The position numbers were made by a program, and so were the translations under genes. Shown here piece after piece: positions 1 to 7,367 of a DNA stretch of 8,252 nt. The notes below the pieces were generated by a model that was given only the letters and a program-made list of their open reading frames with translations, did no database searches and had not been told where the DNA came from. The number at the start of each line of letters is the position of its first letter. Position 1 is the first letter of the stretch. The stretch lies in NCBI GenBank assembly GCA_018647025.1, contig JABGTQ010000223.1:1-8252 (forward strand), given 5' to 3'. Source of the stretch: Nitrospina sp. (lineage in GTDB: Bacteria; Nitrospinota; Nitrospinia; Nitrospinales; VA-1).

Positions 1-1352
1 GTACCGATTCGACCAAGTTTTCTATAGAAGCAACGGATGCAATCAGAGCTTATATAGTTAGTAGTTATGGTGATAATTTTTGTCCTAAAGAACCTAACGT
101 ATATAAGAGTAAAAAATCTGCTCAAGAAGCACATGAAGCTATAAGGCCAACAGATGTTTCTATAGTCCCATCGGAAATAAAAGAATACCTTGAGAAAGAT
201 ATGTTTCGGTTATACGAACTCATTTGGTCTCGTTCAGTTTCTTGTCAAATGGTTCCAGCTATTCTCGATACAACTACGTTCAATATTAAAGCAGGACAAT
301 ATCTTTTTAGAAGTAATGGTTCGATTGTTAAATTTGCTGGGTTCATGCAAGTTTATGTTGAATCCGGTGACGATGAAGCAGCAGAAAAGGATATTAAGCA
401 AGGCGACAAAATATTGCCGGCGTTAACTAAGGGAGAAAAACTTAAGTTACTTAGCGTAGATCCAGAGCAGCACTTTACTCAACCACCACCTCGATTCAGT
501 GAGGCTATGCTGGTTAAGAAATTAGAAGAAGAAGGTGTTGGTCGCCCTAGTACTTATGCGGCAATAATAAGTGTAATTAAGGATCGTGCGTATGTTGAGA
601 GTGAAGAACGGCGCTTGGCTCCTACAAAATTAGGTTACCTTGTCTCAGACCTCCTGCTTGAACATTTTCCAAAATTTATGACCACTAAGTTTACTGCTGA
701 TATGGAAAGTCAGCTAGATCAAATTGAAGTTGGTGAAACAGAGTGGGTGAAGTCTCTTCAATCTTTTTATACTCCTTTTAAGTTGGACTTAGATGAAGCG
801 GAGAAGAAAATTGGAGATTCAGAGGTTGAGGAAACGGATGAGGTTTGTGATAAGTGTAGTCAACCGATGATTGTTAAGTGGGGGAGGTTTGGAAAGTTTA
901 TGGCATGTTCTGGTTATCCAGAATGCAAAAACACTAAGCAAGTAGCCAAAGAAGGTTCAGATGGTAAAGCTGTTTCAGAGGATAGTGTTGCTGAGGGCTC
1001 TTGTGATAAATGTCAATCCGCTCTTATTTTTAAAGTGGGTCGTTTTGGAAAATTTATTGCATGTACAAACTATCCTGATTGTAAATTTACTAAACCGATT
1101 GATCTAGGTATCAAATGTCCGAAAGATGATTGCAAAGGAAAAATCGCAGGGCGCAGATCTAAGAAAGGAAGAATGTTTTATGGGTGTACGGCCTATCCTA
1201 ATTGTGACTTTGTGTCATGGGGTAAACCAGTAGCAGAACCATGTCCACAATGTAATAATCCTTATACTGTTGAAAAGTGGAAAAAAGATGAAGGTACATC
1301 GATTATTTGCCCTGAGTCAGAATGCGATTATAAAAAACCTGGAGTTGTGTAA
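1..1352 (+). CDS. topA: DNA topoisomerase I (type IA), 5'-truncated
   Basis: This is the C-terminal 449 residues of topoisomerase I, which relaxes negative supercoils by a single-strand break and passage. The first two bases finish the Arg codon of the family's YxRTDS active-site motif, so the window opens at TDST; the catalytic Tyr should lie two residues upstream, outside the window, with the TOPRIM domain. Family landmarks follow in order: AQEAHEAIRPT (nt 123-155), YELIWSR with the following CQM (about nt 213-250), and EEGVGRPSTYA (nt 525-557). The tail carries four Cys4 zinc-ribbon units at nt 846-926, 1002-1082, 1116-1205 and 1242-1325. The first two share a GRFGKF core, and the fourth ends in CPESEC. 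These ribbons bind single-stranded DNA in the family and may contact RNA polymerase. The frame is open from base 3 to TAA at 1350-1352 with no lesion. An ATG at 201 is internal, not the start. trmFO follows after 16 bases. Confidence 0.97.
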   Translation, partial: TDSTKFSIEATDAIRAYIVSSYGDNFCPKEPNVYKSKKSAQEAHEAIRPTDVSIVPSEIKEYLEKDMFRLYELIWSRSVSCQMVPAILDTTTFNIKAGQYLFRSNGSIVKFAGFMQVYVESGDDEAAEKDIKQGDKILPALTKGEKLKLLSVDPEQHFTQPPPRFSEAMLVKKLEEEGVGRPSTYAAIISVIKDRAYVESEERRLAPTKLGYLVSDLLLEHFPKFMTTKFTADMESQLDQIEVGETEWVKSLQSFYTPFKLDLDEAEKKIGDSEVEETDEVCDKCSQPMIVKWGRFGKFMACSGYPECKNTKQVAKEGSDGKAVSEDSVAEGSCDKCQSALIFKVGRFGKFIACTNYPDCKFTKPIDLGIKCPKDDCKGKIAGRRSKKGRMFYGCTAYPNCDFVSWGKPVAEPCPQCNNPYTVEKWKKDEGTSIICPESECDYKKPGVV

Positions 1353-1368
1353 TTTTTAAAAAGAAATA

Positions 1369-2694
1369 GTGAAAGATTATCTTACTATACTTGGAGCCGG
1401 GCTTGCTGGTTCTGAGGCAGCTTGGCAAGCAGCAGAGCGTGGAGTTTCAGTTGTTTTGTATGAAATGCGCCCTACAAAGCCTACACCTGCACATAAAACT
1501 GATCATTGCGCTGAGTTAGTTTGCAGTAATTCATTGGGTAACAATCAATCCCCATCCGCGCCATATCTTCTTAAAGAAGAGCTTAGAAGGTTTAATTCTC
1601 TTGTTATTAATGCTGGTGATACGCATTCGGTTCCTGCAGGTGCAGCTCTCGCAGTAGATAGAGATCTCTTTTCCAAAAAAATTACCGAACAACTTTTAAA
1701 ACACCCCAATATTACTTTAATACGTGAGGAGGTTTTGGAGATACCTTCAGAGGGTCCCGTCATTGTAGCTACCGGGCCTCTTACCTCCCCAAGTCTATCT
1801 GAAAGTATTTCGCGCTTAATTGGTCAAGAGTATCTTTATTTTTATGATGCCATATCCCCAATAATTGACGCCAATACGATTGACTATAATAAAACGTTTT
1901 TTGCTTCACGATATGATAAGGGTACAGATGATTATCTTAATTGCCCTTTGAACGAAGGTCAGTACTATGCTCTGGTTAATGAATTAAAAATTGGTGAAAA
2001 GGTTCCCTTTAAATCATTCGAAAAACCGATCTATTTTGAAGGTTGTATGCCCGTTGAGGAGCTTGCTATTCGCGGTGATAAAACTCTAGCCTTCGGTCCA
2101 CTAAAACCTGTTGGTTTACTACATCCAGAAACAAAAGAACAATTTTATGCTGTAGTACAATTAAGACATGAAAATAAAGAGGGCACAGCTTTCAATCTAG
2201 TAGGCTTTCAAACTAAACTAACCTACCCAGAGCAAAAACGAGTTATAAGGATGATTCCTGGTTTAGAAAATGCCGAATTTTTTCGATTTGGAGCAATACA
2301 CAGGAATACATATATCAATGCCCCTGATGTTTTAAGTTGCGATCTCGACTTGAAAAGTAATAGAGGTATCTATTTTGCGGGACAGATAATTGGTGTCGAA
2401 GGTTATGTCGAGTCAGTTTCAATGGGATTACTTGCTGCACTCAGTGCTGTAAAGAAAATAAAAGGAGAGGAGTATTTGATTCCGCCGGTTGATACCGCTT
2501 TAGGATCGTTGCTTAAATATGTGACAGAGAACCGTCGCCAGTCTTTTCAACCTATGAATATTAATTACGGACTTTTTCAGGTCAACGAGATGAAAATAAA
2601 GAATAAACGGGAGAGAAATAAAAACATTGAATCTAAAGCGCTGAATAGCTTATCTAAATGGATGGATACGATAGATGGAGAATTAGTTAAATAA
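1369..2694 (+). CDS. trmFO: Methylenetetrahydrofolate-tRNA (uracil-5-)-methyltransferase TrmFO
   Basis: This 441-residue flavoenzyme methylates U54 of the tRNA T-loop to m5U (ribothymidine), using 5,10-methylenetetrahydrofolate as carbon donor and FAD as reductant; it is cytosolic. Its length is close to the family norm of about 435-450. Visible marks are the FAD-binding GAGLAGSE at residues 9-16, the EMRP motif at 32-35, ELVCSNS with Cys52 (matching the catalytic Cys53 of Bacillus subtilis), YFEGCMPVE with Cys226 (matching its Cys226), the EQKRVIRMIPGLEN block, GQIIGVEGYVES near the C-terminus, and PMNINYG. The start is GTG: an in-frame stop lies at 1357-1359, and no ATG precedes the Rossmann motif. 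The ribosome site is weak (A-rich AAAGAAA just upstream), so coupling to topA translation 16 bases earlier is plausible. Known families use either TrmFO or SAM-dependent TrmA; TrmFO here argues against a typical gamma-proteobacterium. Confidence 0.97.
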   Translation: MKDYLTILGAGLAGSEAAWQAAERGVSVVLYEMRPTKPTPAHKTDHCAELVCSNSLGNNQSPSAPYLLKEELRRFNSLVINAGDTHSVPAGAALAVDRDLFSKKITEQLLKHPNITLIREEVLEIPSEGPVIVATGPLTSPSLSESISRLIGQEYLYFYDAISPIIDANTIDYNKTFFASRYDKGTDDYLNCPLNEGQYYALVNELKIGEKVPFKSFEKPIYFEGCMPVEELAIRGDKTLAFGPLKPVGLLHPETKEQFYAVVQLRHENKEGTAFNLVGFQTKLTYPEQKRVIRMIPGLENAEFFRFGAIHRNTYINAPDVLSCDLDLKSNRGIYFAGQIIGVEGYVESVSMGLLAALSAVKKIKGEEYLIPPVDTALGSLLKYVTENRRQSFQPMNINYGLFQVNEMKIKNKRERNKNIESKALNSLSKWMDTIDGELVK

Positions 2695-2733
2695 TTGAAC
2701 TAATGTCTTTTCAAACTATTTTTTTAGTTGTGT
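2695..2733. terminator. Convergent gap with weak hairpins only
   Basis: These 39 bases separate the stop codons of trmFO and parE. An AACTA/TAGTT inverted repeat (2714-2718 and 2725-2729) encloses six T, and a longer-range AACTAA/TTAGTT pair (2698-2703 and 2724-2729) competes with it. A perfect 10-base palindrome, TGTTTAAACA (2731-2740), overlaps the parE stop. All stems are AT-rich, and neither strand shows a GC-rich stem followed by a clean U-tract. Any termination here is weak, Rho-dependent or further downstream. Confidence 0.25.
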
Positions 2734-4623
2734 TTAAACATCTAGATCGCGAACAAATTCTGCGTGTTCTTTTATAAAATTGAAACGAAATTTTGCTTCT
2801 TTTCCCATAAGTTGAGTAAATATTTTTTCAGTATTTTCAGAGTTGGTTATTGCCACCTTTAGAAGTGATCGATTTTGTATGCTCATGGTAGTCTTTTTTA
2901 AATCAGCAGCGGGCATTTCCCCTAGTCCTTTAAACCTTCCGATTTCATATTTATGACCATTTAGTTTTTCAATAATTTGATCTTTTTCTTTGTCATCGAT
3001 AGCGTAAAACATTTTTTTTCCAGAGTCGATTCGATATAAGGGAGGCTGAGCGATGAATAGATTTCCATTAATAATAAGTTCTGGAAGACAGCGATAAAAA
3101 AAGGTCAAAAGGAGGGTGCAAATATGCGCGCCATCTACATCAGCGTCTGTCATTATGATGATTTTTCCGTATCTTAATTTACTGTAATCAAACTTAGGGG
3201 ATAAGCCGGTGCCAACAGCTGAAATGATATTTTGGATTTCGGTATTAGCAAGTATTTTTGCCATGGTTGCAGTTTGTACGTTTAAAATTTTTCCGCGAAT
3301 AGGGAGAATAGCTTGAGTTTTTCGGTCTCGAGCTTGTTTACTGGAGCCGCCCGCTGAGTCACCTTCACAAATAAACAGTTCTGCTTTATTTTTATCTGTT
3401 GTCGCACAATCTGAAAGCTTTCCTGGAAGATTTAATCGATGAGAAATATTAGTCTTACGTTGAACAGCATCTTTGGCTTGACGGCTGGCTATTCTGGCTT
3501 GAGCTGAAAGAATCACACGATTTGCAATGGTGTCACCCATCGTTTGATTTTCAAGTAGATAATGTTCGAGCGAGTGCTTTACAACTGATTCAACCTGAGA
3601 TGTGATGTCTGAGTTTAGTCGACCTTTCGTTTGACCTTGGAATTCAACATCACCTTGAATATAAACGTTGATGATAGCGATGAGACCTTCGCGAACATCG
3701 TCTCCAGTTATATTAGTGATGCCTTTAGGTAATAGTTTTCTCCTTTCAATATAGGAGCGAAGTGCTTTTGTTGTCCCATTTTTAAATCCGCTCTCATGAC
3801 TTCCTCCATCGACCGTTTTGATCGCATTGGCATAAGAGTATATTATTGTTTCGGTTCCCGATGTCCACTGAAAGGCAGTCTCAAGCCGCATTTTTTTATC
3901 GTCTTTTTCTATATAGAAAGAGGTGTCAGAAAGGGCAGGGCGTTTGCCAATAATTTTTTTAATGTAATCTTGAATACCGTTAGGATATTGGAATTCCTTT
4001 TTCTCGCTAATTCCGTTAACTATTATTTTCAACCCTTTATTTAAAAAAGCCTTTGATTCTGCTTGTTCTAAAATTGATAGTATATTGAAATCGGTTTTAG
4101 AGAAAATTTTTGGATCTGGCTTAAAATAAATAGAGGTACCATAAGACCTAACAGTTTTCCCTTTTTTGAGTTTCGTAAGTGGTTTTCCCTCTGAATAGGA
4201 TTGAGTCCATTCAAATCCATCACGTTTTGAGGTTGCGATTAAATTGATGCTCAATGCACAGACAACCGCCATGCCAACACCGTGAAGCCCACCTGAAACT
4301 TTATAATTATCCTCACTAAATTTTCCACCAGAGTGTAGAGTCGTAAAAAGAACTTCCATTGCACTTTTTTTGGTCTTAGCAAATGTGTCAATTGGAATTC
4401 CGCGCCCATTGTCTTGTATAGTAATTCCACCATCTTTGTTAAGAGTTATCTCTATTGTGTCACAGTGCCCATTAAGAGCTTCGTCTACACAGTTATCTAA
4501 AATTTCCCAAACTAGATGGTGCAATCCTGTAGAGCTTGTAGAGCCAATATACATTCCTGGTCGACGACGAACCGGCTCAAGCCCCTCCAATACTTGTAAG
4601 TCTTTGGCGCTATATGTTCCCAT
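2734..4623 (-). CDS. parE: DNA topoisomerase IV subunit B (GyrB/ParE family ATPase)
   Basis: This 629-residue subunit supplies ATP binding and hydrolysis, and the TOPRIM metal site, to the type IIA topoisomerase formed with ParC, which decatenates sister chromosomes. The GHKL ATPase domain shows Glu40 (catalytic base) and Asn44 in EILDNCVDEA, DNGRGIP at 71-77, and the ATP-lid glycines SGGLHGVG at 110-117. The transducer domain carries QTK at 331-333, whose Lys contacts the ATP gamma-phosphate. The TOPRIM domain shows EGDSAGG with Glu420, PIRGKILN at 441-448, and DADVDG with Asp493, Asp495 and Asp497. The C-terminus ends in the family-typical RDLDV. The length lacks the roughly 170-residue insert of enterobacterial GyrB. 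The assignment to ParE rather than GyrB rests mainly on the adjacent parC and the VRRRPGMYIG form; a gyrB reading cannot be fully excluded. ATG at 4623 is preceded by AGGAA, 14 bases after the parC stop. Confidence 0.92.
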   Translation of the reverse strand: MGTYSAKDLQVLEGLEPVRRRPGMYIGSTSSTGLHHLVWEILDNCVDEALNGHCDTIEITLNKDGGITIQDNGRGIPIDTFAKTKKSAMEVLFTTLHSGGKFSEDNYKVSGGLHGVGMAVVCALSINLIATSKRDGFEWTQSYSEGKPLTKLKKGKTVRSYGTSIYFKPDPKIFSKTDFNILSILEQAESKAFLNKGLKIIVNGISEKKEFQYPNGIQDYIKKIIGKRPALSDTSFYIEKDDKKMRLETAFQWTSGTETIIYSYANAIKTVDGGSHESGFKNGTTKALRSYIERRKLLPKGITNITGDDVREGLIAIINVYIQGDVEFQGQTKGRLNSDITSQVESVVKHSLEHYLLENQTMGDTIANRVILSAQARIASRQAKDAVQRKTNISHRLNLPGKLSDCATTDKNKAELFICEGDSAGGSSKQARDRKTQAILPIRGKILNVQTATMAKILANTEIQNIISAVGTGLSPKFDYSKLRYGKIIIMTDADVDGAHICTLLLTFFYRCLPELIINGNLFIAQPPLYRIDSGKKMFYAIDDKEKDQIIEKLNGHKYEIGRFKGLGEMPAADLKKTTMSIQNRSLLKVAITNSENTEKIFTQLMGKEAKFRFNFIKEHAEFVRDLDV

Positions 4624-4627
4624 GGTG

Positions 4628-4632
4628 TTCCT
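4628..4632 (-). promoter_or_regulatory. Ribosome binding site of parE
   Basis: On the minus strand, AGGAA lies four bases before the parE ATG, inside the 14-base gap after the parC stop. It fixes the start and shows that parE is translated from the parC transcript with its own site. The spacing is slightly short but usable. Confidence 0.6.
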
Positions 4633-4637
4633 ACTAT

Positions 4638-6929
4638 TTATTCGATTGCAGTTATTTTTTTTCGTTTGGATATGATGACTCCCTGGCCACCTCTATTAGT
4701 GACACGTATATCCTTGATGTTAATTTTTTTTGTTTTTCCATCCTCAAGAGTGATCGTTGAATTACCATTTTTGTTAGTTACCTTAAAGCCAGCTAGTAAA
4801 CTATTTGTCATTTTCATAAGTCGCGAACCCATCCCGACCCCTGAGAGTAATGTCACCTGTTCGATTGGAATAACAATGCCCTTTCCATTGATCGCTGCCA
4901 TAAATAAGTGGTCTCCAGTTACAAGGGAAAACCCTATTACTTTATCATCACCTTTTAATGTCATTAACTTTCGTCCAGACCGTGTGGTTTCTATAAGGTT
5001 GGATAAGGGAAAACGAAAACCATAACCAGAGTTCCCTATTACCATACCCTCTAAGCCACCTTTTTTTTCATCGGCAAAACTGAGTCGTGTTTGGCGACTG
5101 GACTTTTTAAAATCATTTCCAGTAAAAGTGTGCCCAATAGCAGCAAGCTCAGCCGGGTCAAGAGAGAGCATTGATATTACTTTTTCTCCATCAGCAAATT
5201 TAAATAGATTCTGAACAGGTTCCCCAAATCCAGTCCGAGTGTAAGGTAAATTGTATAGCTTGAAAACGTATACCATTCCTCGTGAGGTAAAAAAAGCAAC
5301 AAACTCACGGGTGTTTGCTTTTACGGATGCAAGGAGAGAGTCATTTTCTTTATATTTTAAAGTGCTTGGTTCTACAATAGTTTTAAATTTACGTAACCAC
5401 CCATTTTCACTTAAAACGAGGTAAGCATCTTCATGCTCAATAAAATCCTCTGCATTATATTCTACAAGTTCGATAGTTTTAATTTTTGTGCGCCTTTTAT
5501 CCCCATACTTTTCATCAATTTCTTGTAATTCATTTTGTACGACATTCAATATTTTTTTTTCAGAATTTAAAATCGTTTGAATCTGCTTTTTTTCTTTCGA
5601 TTTTTCTTTTTGCTCTTTGATTATTTTCTCCATTTCCATTGAAACCAGTCGATATAATGGAATTTCTAGTACTGCGGATACTTGCTCATCATCTAAATTA
5701 AATCCTTTTTTTAGCTTGTCGTGTGCTTCTTGTTTTGACTTAGATCTGCGGATTATTTTGAGAGCTTTATCTAGTTGGCTAAAGATTATTACAAAGCCGT
5801 CTAGGGTATGTAGACGTTTGATCAAAATGGAAAGCTCGTATTTCAGTCGACGTGTCACCACCTCCTTACGGAAATTGAGAAAGTTGCGACATATTTCTTT
5901 AAGAGATAAACGTGCGGGTTCGCCGTTTGGCTTGAGGCAATTAAAGTTTAACTGAAAATTGTTTTCTAGTTCAGTATGCCTAAGAAGATAGGTCATGATT
6001 TTTTCTGTATTGGTACCTGCTTTTAATTCAAGAACAACCCGAATTTTTTCGTCACTTTCATCTCGGACATCGATAAGCGGAGGAAGTTTTTTAGCTATTA
6101 TGATTTCAGCTATTTTTTCAATCAAGCGGGCCTTATTCACACCATAAGGTATAGAATAAACAATTAATTGTTGTTTCCCGCGAGGTAATTGTTCGGTTTT
6201 CCATTCGCCTCGTATTTTTACAGCACCTAGTCCCTGCTCATAGGCATTTCTAATTTCTGTTTTGGTGTTTAGAATGATTCCACCACCTGGAAAATCAGGC
6301 CCCTTTATGTGTCTCATTAATTGTCCGACCGTGATATCCGGGTTTTTGATCATGGAAATCAAGGCGGCCATGACTTCAGTTAGATTGTGACTTGGAAATG
6401 AACAAGCCATTCCAACAGCTATTCCCGAGGAACCATTAATTAGTAAATTGGGGACACGTGAAGGAAGGACGACTGGTTCCTTCATTGTGTTGTCGTAGTT
6501 AGCTTGAAACTCTACGGTATTTTTTTTAAGGTCATTTAGAAAATATGATGTGATTGGTGTCAACTTACCTTCGGTATAGCGGTATGCGGCAGGAGCATCT
6601 CCGTCTATTGATCCAAAATTTCCTTTGCCATCTACCAAGGGATATCTCATAGAAAAGTCTTGAGCCATACGTACCATTGACTCATAAGTTGATGCATCAC
6701 CATGTGGATGGTACTTACCAAGAACTTCGCCTATAATCTTCGCTGATTTTACAGGTTTTGCTATAGCATTGAGTCCTATGCTTTCCATCGCGAAAAGAAT
6801 GCGCCTGTGGATTGGTTTGAGGCCGTCTCTTACGTCTGGAAGAGAGCGAGAAACAATGGTTGAAAGAGCGTAGGTTAAAAATCGACTTTCAAGTTCTAAC
6901 TGTAAATCGGACTCTTTTTCGTTATTCAT
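4638..6929 (-). CDS. parC: DNA topoisomerase IV subunit A (GyrA/ParC family)
   Basis: This 763-residue breakage-reunion subunit cuts and rejoins the gate DNA segment; with ParE it forms topoisomerase IV. Family motifs run in order: [18 protein letters not shown] (28-45), GKYHPHGD (71-78), the quinolone-pocket helix ASTYES (79-84), [17 protein letters not shown] (95-111), and AAYRYTE with active-site Tyr118 next to Arg117. GSSGIAVGM contains Ile170, the counterpart of the DNA-bending isoleucine. A Lys/Glu-rich stretch ([12 protein letters not shown]) lies in the long coiled-coil arm, followed from about residue 490 by a beta-pinwheel C-terminal domain. That domain has no GyrA box (QRRGGRG) in its first blade, which supports ParC over GyrA, but NRGGQG occurs at 745-750. 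Position 79 is Ala where Escherichia coli ParC has Ser80. The start is secure: an in-frame stop lies two codons upstream of ATG. No Shine-Dalgarno is visible. It is first in the parC-parE operon. Confidence 0.93.
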   Translation of the reverse strand: MNNEKESDLQLELESRFLTYALSTIVSRSLPDVRDGLKPIHRRILFAMESIGLNAIAKPVKSAKIIGEVLGKYHPHGDASTYESMVRMAQDFSMRYPLVDGKGNFGSIDGDAPAAYRYTEGKLTPITSYFLNDLKKNTVEFQANYDNTMKEPVVLPSRVPNLLINGSSGIAVGMACSFPSHNLTEVMAALISMIKNPDITVGQLMRHIKGPDFPGGGIILNTKTEIRNAYEQGLGAVKIRGEWKTEQLPRGKQQLIVYSIPYGVNKARLIEKIAEIIIAKKLPPLIDVRDESDEKIRVVLELKAGTNTEKIMTYLLRHTELENNFQLNFNCLKPNGEPARLSLKEICRNFLNFRKEVVTRRLKYELSILIKRLHTLDGFVIIFSQLDKALKIIRRSKSKQEAHDKLKKGFNLDDEQVSAVLEIPLYRLVSMEMEKIIKEQKEKSKEKKQIQTILNSEKKILNVVQNELQEIDEKYGDKRRTKIKTIELVEYNAEDFIEHEDAYLVLSENGWLRKFKTIVEPSTLKYKENDSLLASVKANTREFVAFFTSRGMVYVFKLYNLPYTRTGFGEPVQNLFKFADGEKVISMLSLDPAELAAIGHTFTGNDFKKSSRQTRLSFADEKKGGLEGMVIGNSGYGFRFPLSNLIETTRSGRKLMTLKGDDKVIGFSLVTGDHLFMAAINGKGIVIPIEQVTLLSGVGMGSRLMKMTNSLLAGFKVTNKNGNSTITLEDGKTKKINIKDIRVTNRGGQGVIISKRKKITAIE

Positions 6930-6960
6930 TGTTTAATTAGATGTGGGCTTTGTTTAAATA
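6929..6960. repeat. 11-base direct repeat, two copies 21 bases apart, at the parC start
   Basis: TTGTTTAATTA (6929-6939) and TTGTTTAAATA (6950-6960) match at 10 of 11 positions. The first copy overlaps the first base pair of the parC start codon. The 21-base period is about two helical turns, which would put both copies on the same DNA face, as expected for a cooperative regulator. In such AT-rich sequence a chance origin is also reasonable. Confidence 0.35.
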
Positions 6961-6989
6961 TAAGTGGAGAAAATAATTGAAGAATTATT

Positions 6990-7020
6990 TGTATATCTTT
7001 TTTGCAGTAAAAAATATCAA
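6990..7020 (-). promoter_or_regulatory. Candidate parC-parE promoter, proximal
   Basis: On the minus strand, TTGATA (7015-7020) resembles a -35 box, and TATACA (6990-6995) resembles a -10 box after 19 bases. It would give a leader of about 55 bases before the parC ATG. Matches are partial (5/6 and 4/6) and the spacing is long, so this is a guess from consensus alone. Confidence 0.22.
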
Positions 7021-7072
7021 AGCTCTGAAACCTTTATTAAATAGGCTAAAGTATTATGTGTGGCATTTAATA

Positions 7073-7098
7073 TTGAGTCGTTACTACGCTTATATAAT
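7073..7098 (+). promoter_or_regulatory. Candidate rightward promoter with a perfect -10 box
   Basis: TATAAT at 7093-7098 is an exact sigma-70 -10 consensus. The nearest -35-like hexamer, TTGAGT (7073-7078), is only 14 bases away, and nothing good lies at 17 bases, so activity may need an activator or may be absent. Transcription from here would give mrp a leader of roughly 275 bases, including the mini-ORF and hairpin described next. Confidence 0.28.
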
Positions 7099-7123
7099 CA
7101 ACATATAGTGTTTCTTTTTTCAA
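7094..7123 (-). promoter_or_regulatory. Candidate parC-parE promoter, distal
   Basis: On the minus strand, TTGAAA (7118-7123) and GATTAT (7094-7099) are separated by 18 bases. This is an alternative sigma-70-like promoter for parC with a leader of about 160 bases. It overlaps the best rightward -10 box, so the two directions could compete for RNA polymerase. Confidence 0.22.
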
Positions 7124-7150
7124 TTTATACAATATATAGATTTTTAAGAC

Positions 7151-7182
7151 AAGGAAAATCAATGTGTAACATCATGCTTTAA
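7151..7182 (+). promoter_or_regulatory. Possible leader peptide: ribosome site plus six-codon ORF
   Basis: AAGGAA (7151-7156) stands a normal distance before ATG at 7162, which opens a six-residue frame, MCNIML, ending at TAA 7180-7182. This ribosome site is better than those of parC and trmFO. A TGCT/AGCA mini-hairpin (7174-7184) spans its stop codon. It lies between the candidate promoter at 7093 and the terminator-like hairpin at 7215, the layout expected of an attenuating leader, but no run of one amino acid's codons is present. Chance is a serious alternative. Confidence 0.2.
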
Positions 7183-7214
7183 GCAAAATTAATTCGAGGC
7201 GGGTACAGGAAGGC

Positions 7215-7237
7215 AGAGTTTGTTTTAAAACTTTTTT
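7215..7237 (+). terminator. Terminator-like hairpin inside the mrp leader
   Basis: AGAGTTT (7215-7221) can pair with AAACTTT (7228-7234), using one G-U pair, around a six-base loop; a short T-run follows to 7237. The stem is AT-rich and most of the T-run is shared with the stem, so strength is doubtful. A terminator here has no upstream rightward gene to serve, so it would act on a leader or a small RNA. Confidence 0.25.
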
Positions 7238-7259
7238 GGGTTAAATGCATCGAAGAAAG

Positions 7260-7305
7260 AAGCTGTTAGCTTGCTAATTAGGTATTTTAATTCCATATAG
7301 AATTA
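7260..7305. repeat. Two small inverted repeats upstream of mrp
   Basis: AAGCT and AGCTT (7260-7264 and 7268-7272) flank a three-base loop. TAATTC and GAATTA (7288-7293 and 7300-7305) flank CATATA. Either could be a small RNA hairpin in the mrp leader; the second, an 18-base symmetric site, could instead bind a dimeric regulator. No known operator is recognised. Confidence 0.3.
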
Positions 7306-7360
7306 GTGTGTTAATGTAATTGCTATTCTCTCTACTAAAAGATTTCCAGTTTAAGCTAAT

Positions 7361-7367
7361 AAAGGAG
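7361..7367 (+). promoter_or_regulatory. Ribosome binding site of mrp
   Basis: AAAGGAG is the strongest Shine-Dalgarno match in the window. It lies 12 bases before ATG at 7380, a little further than ideal, and fixes that start. Confidence 0.75.

Noticed and set aside
190..426. A 78-codon open frame starting inside topA.
   Set aside because: It is out of frame with a region that clearly encodes topoisomerase I motifs, and its own translation resembles nothing.
201..1352. ATG at 201 as the start of a short topA.
   Set aside because: The same frame is open back to base 3 and encodes conserved TopA sequence (TDST, AQEAHEAIRPT), so the gene simply runs in from outside the window.
1545..1763. Minus-strand 72-codon frame opposite trmFO.
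   Set aside because: It is antisense to the conserved catalytic Cys and following region of TrmFO and has no independent support.
3796..4044. Plus-strand open frames opposite parE and parC (also at 4370-4675, 4666-5025 and 5617-5955).
   Set aside because: They are antisense shadows of strongly conserved coding sequence, without ribosome sites or recognisable domains.
2734..6929. Assignment of the pair as gyrB and gyrA.
   Set aside because: The tandem A-then-B arrangement, the missing GyrA box in the first C-terminal blade, and the ParC-like C-terminal sequence favour topoisomerase IV, though finding gyrA and gyrB elsewhere in the genome would settle it.
7245..7277. Ten-codon frame MHRRKKLLAC upstream of mrp.
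   Set aside because: The basic start followed by LLAC recalls a secretion signal, but there is no ribosome site, the frame stops at once, and it overlaps the inverted repeat at 7260.
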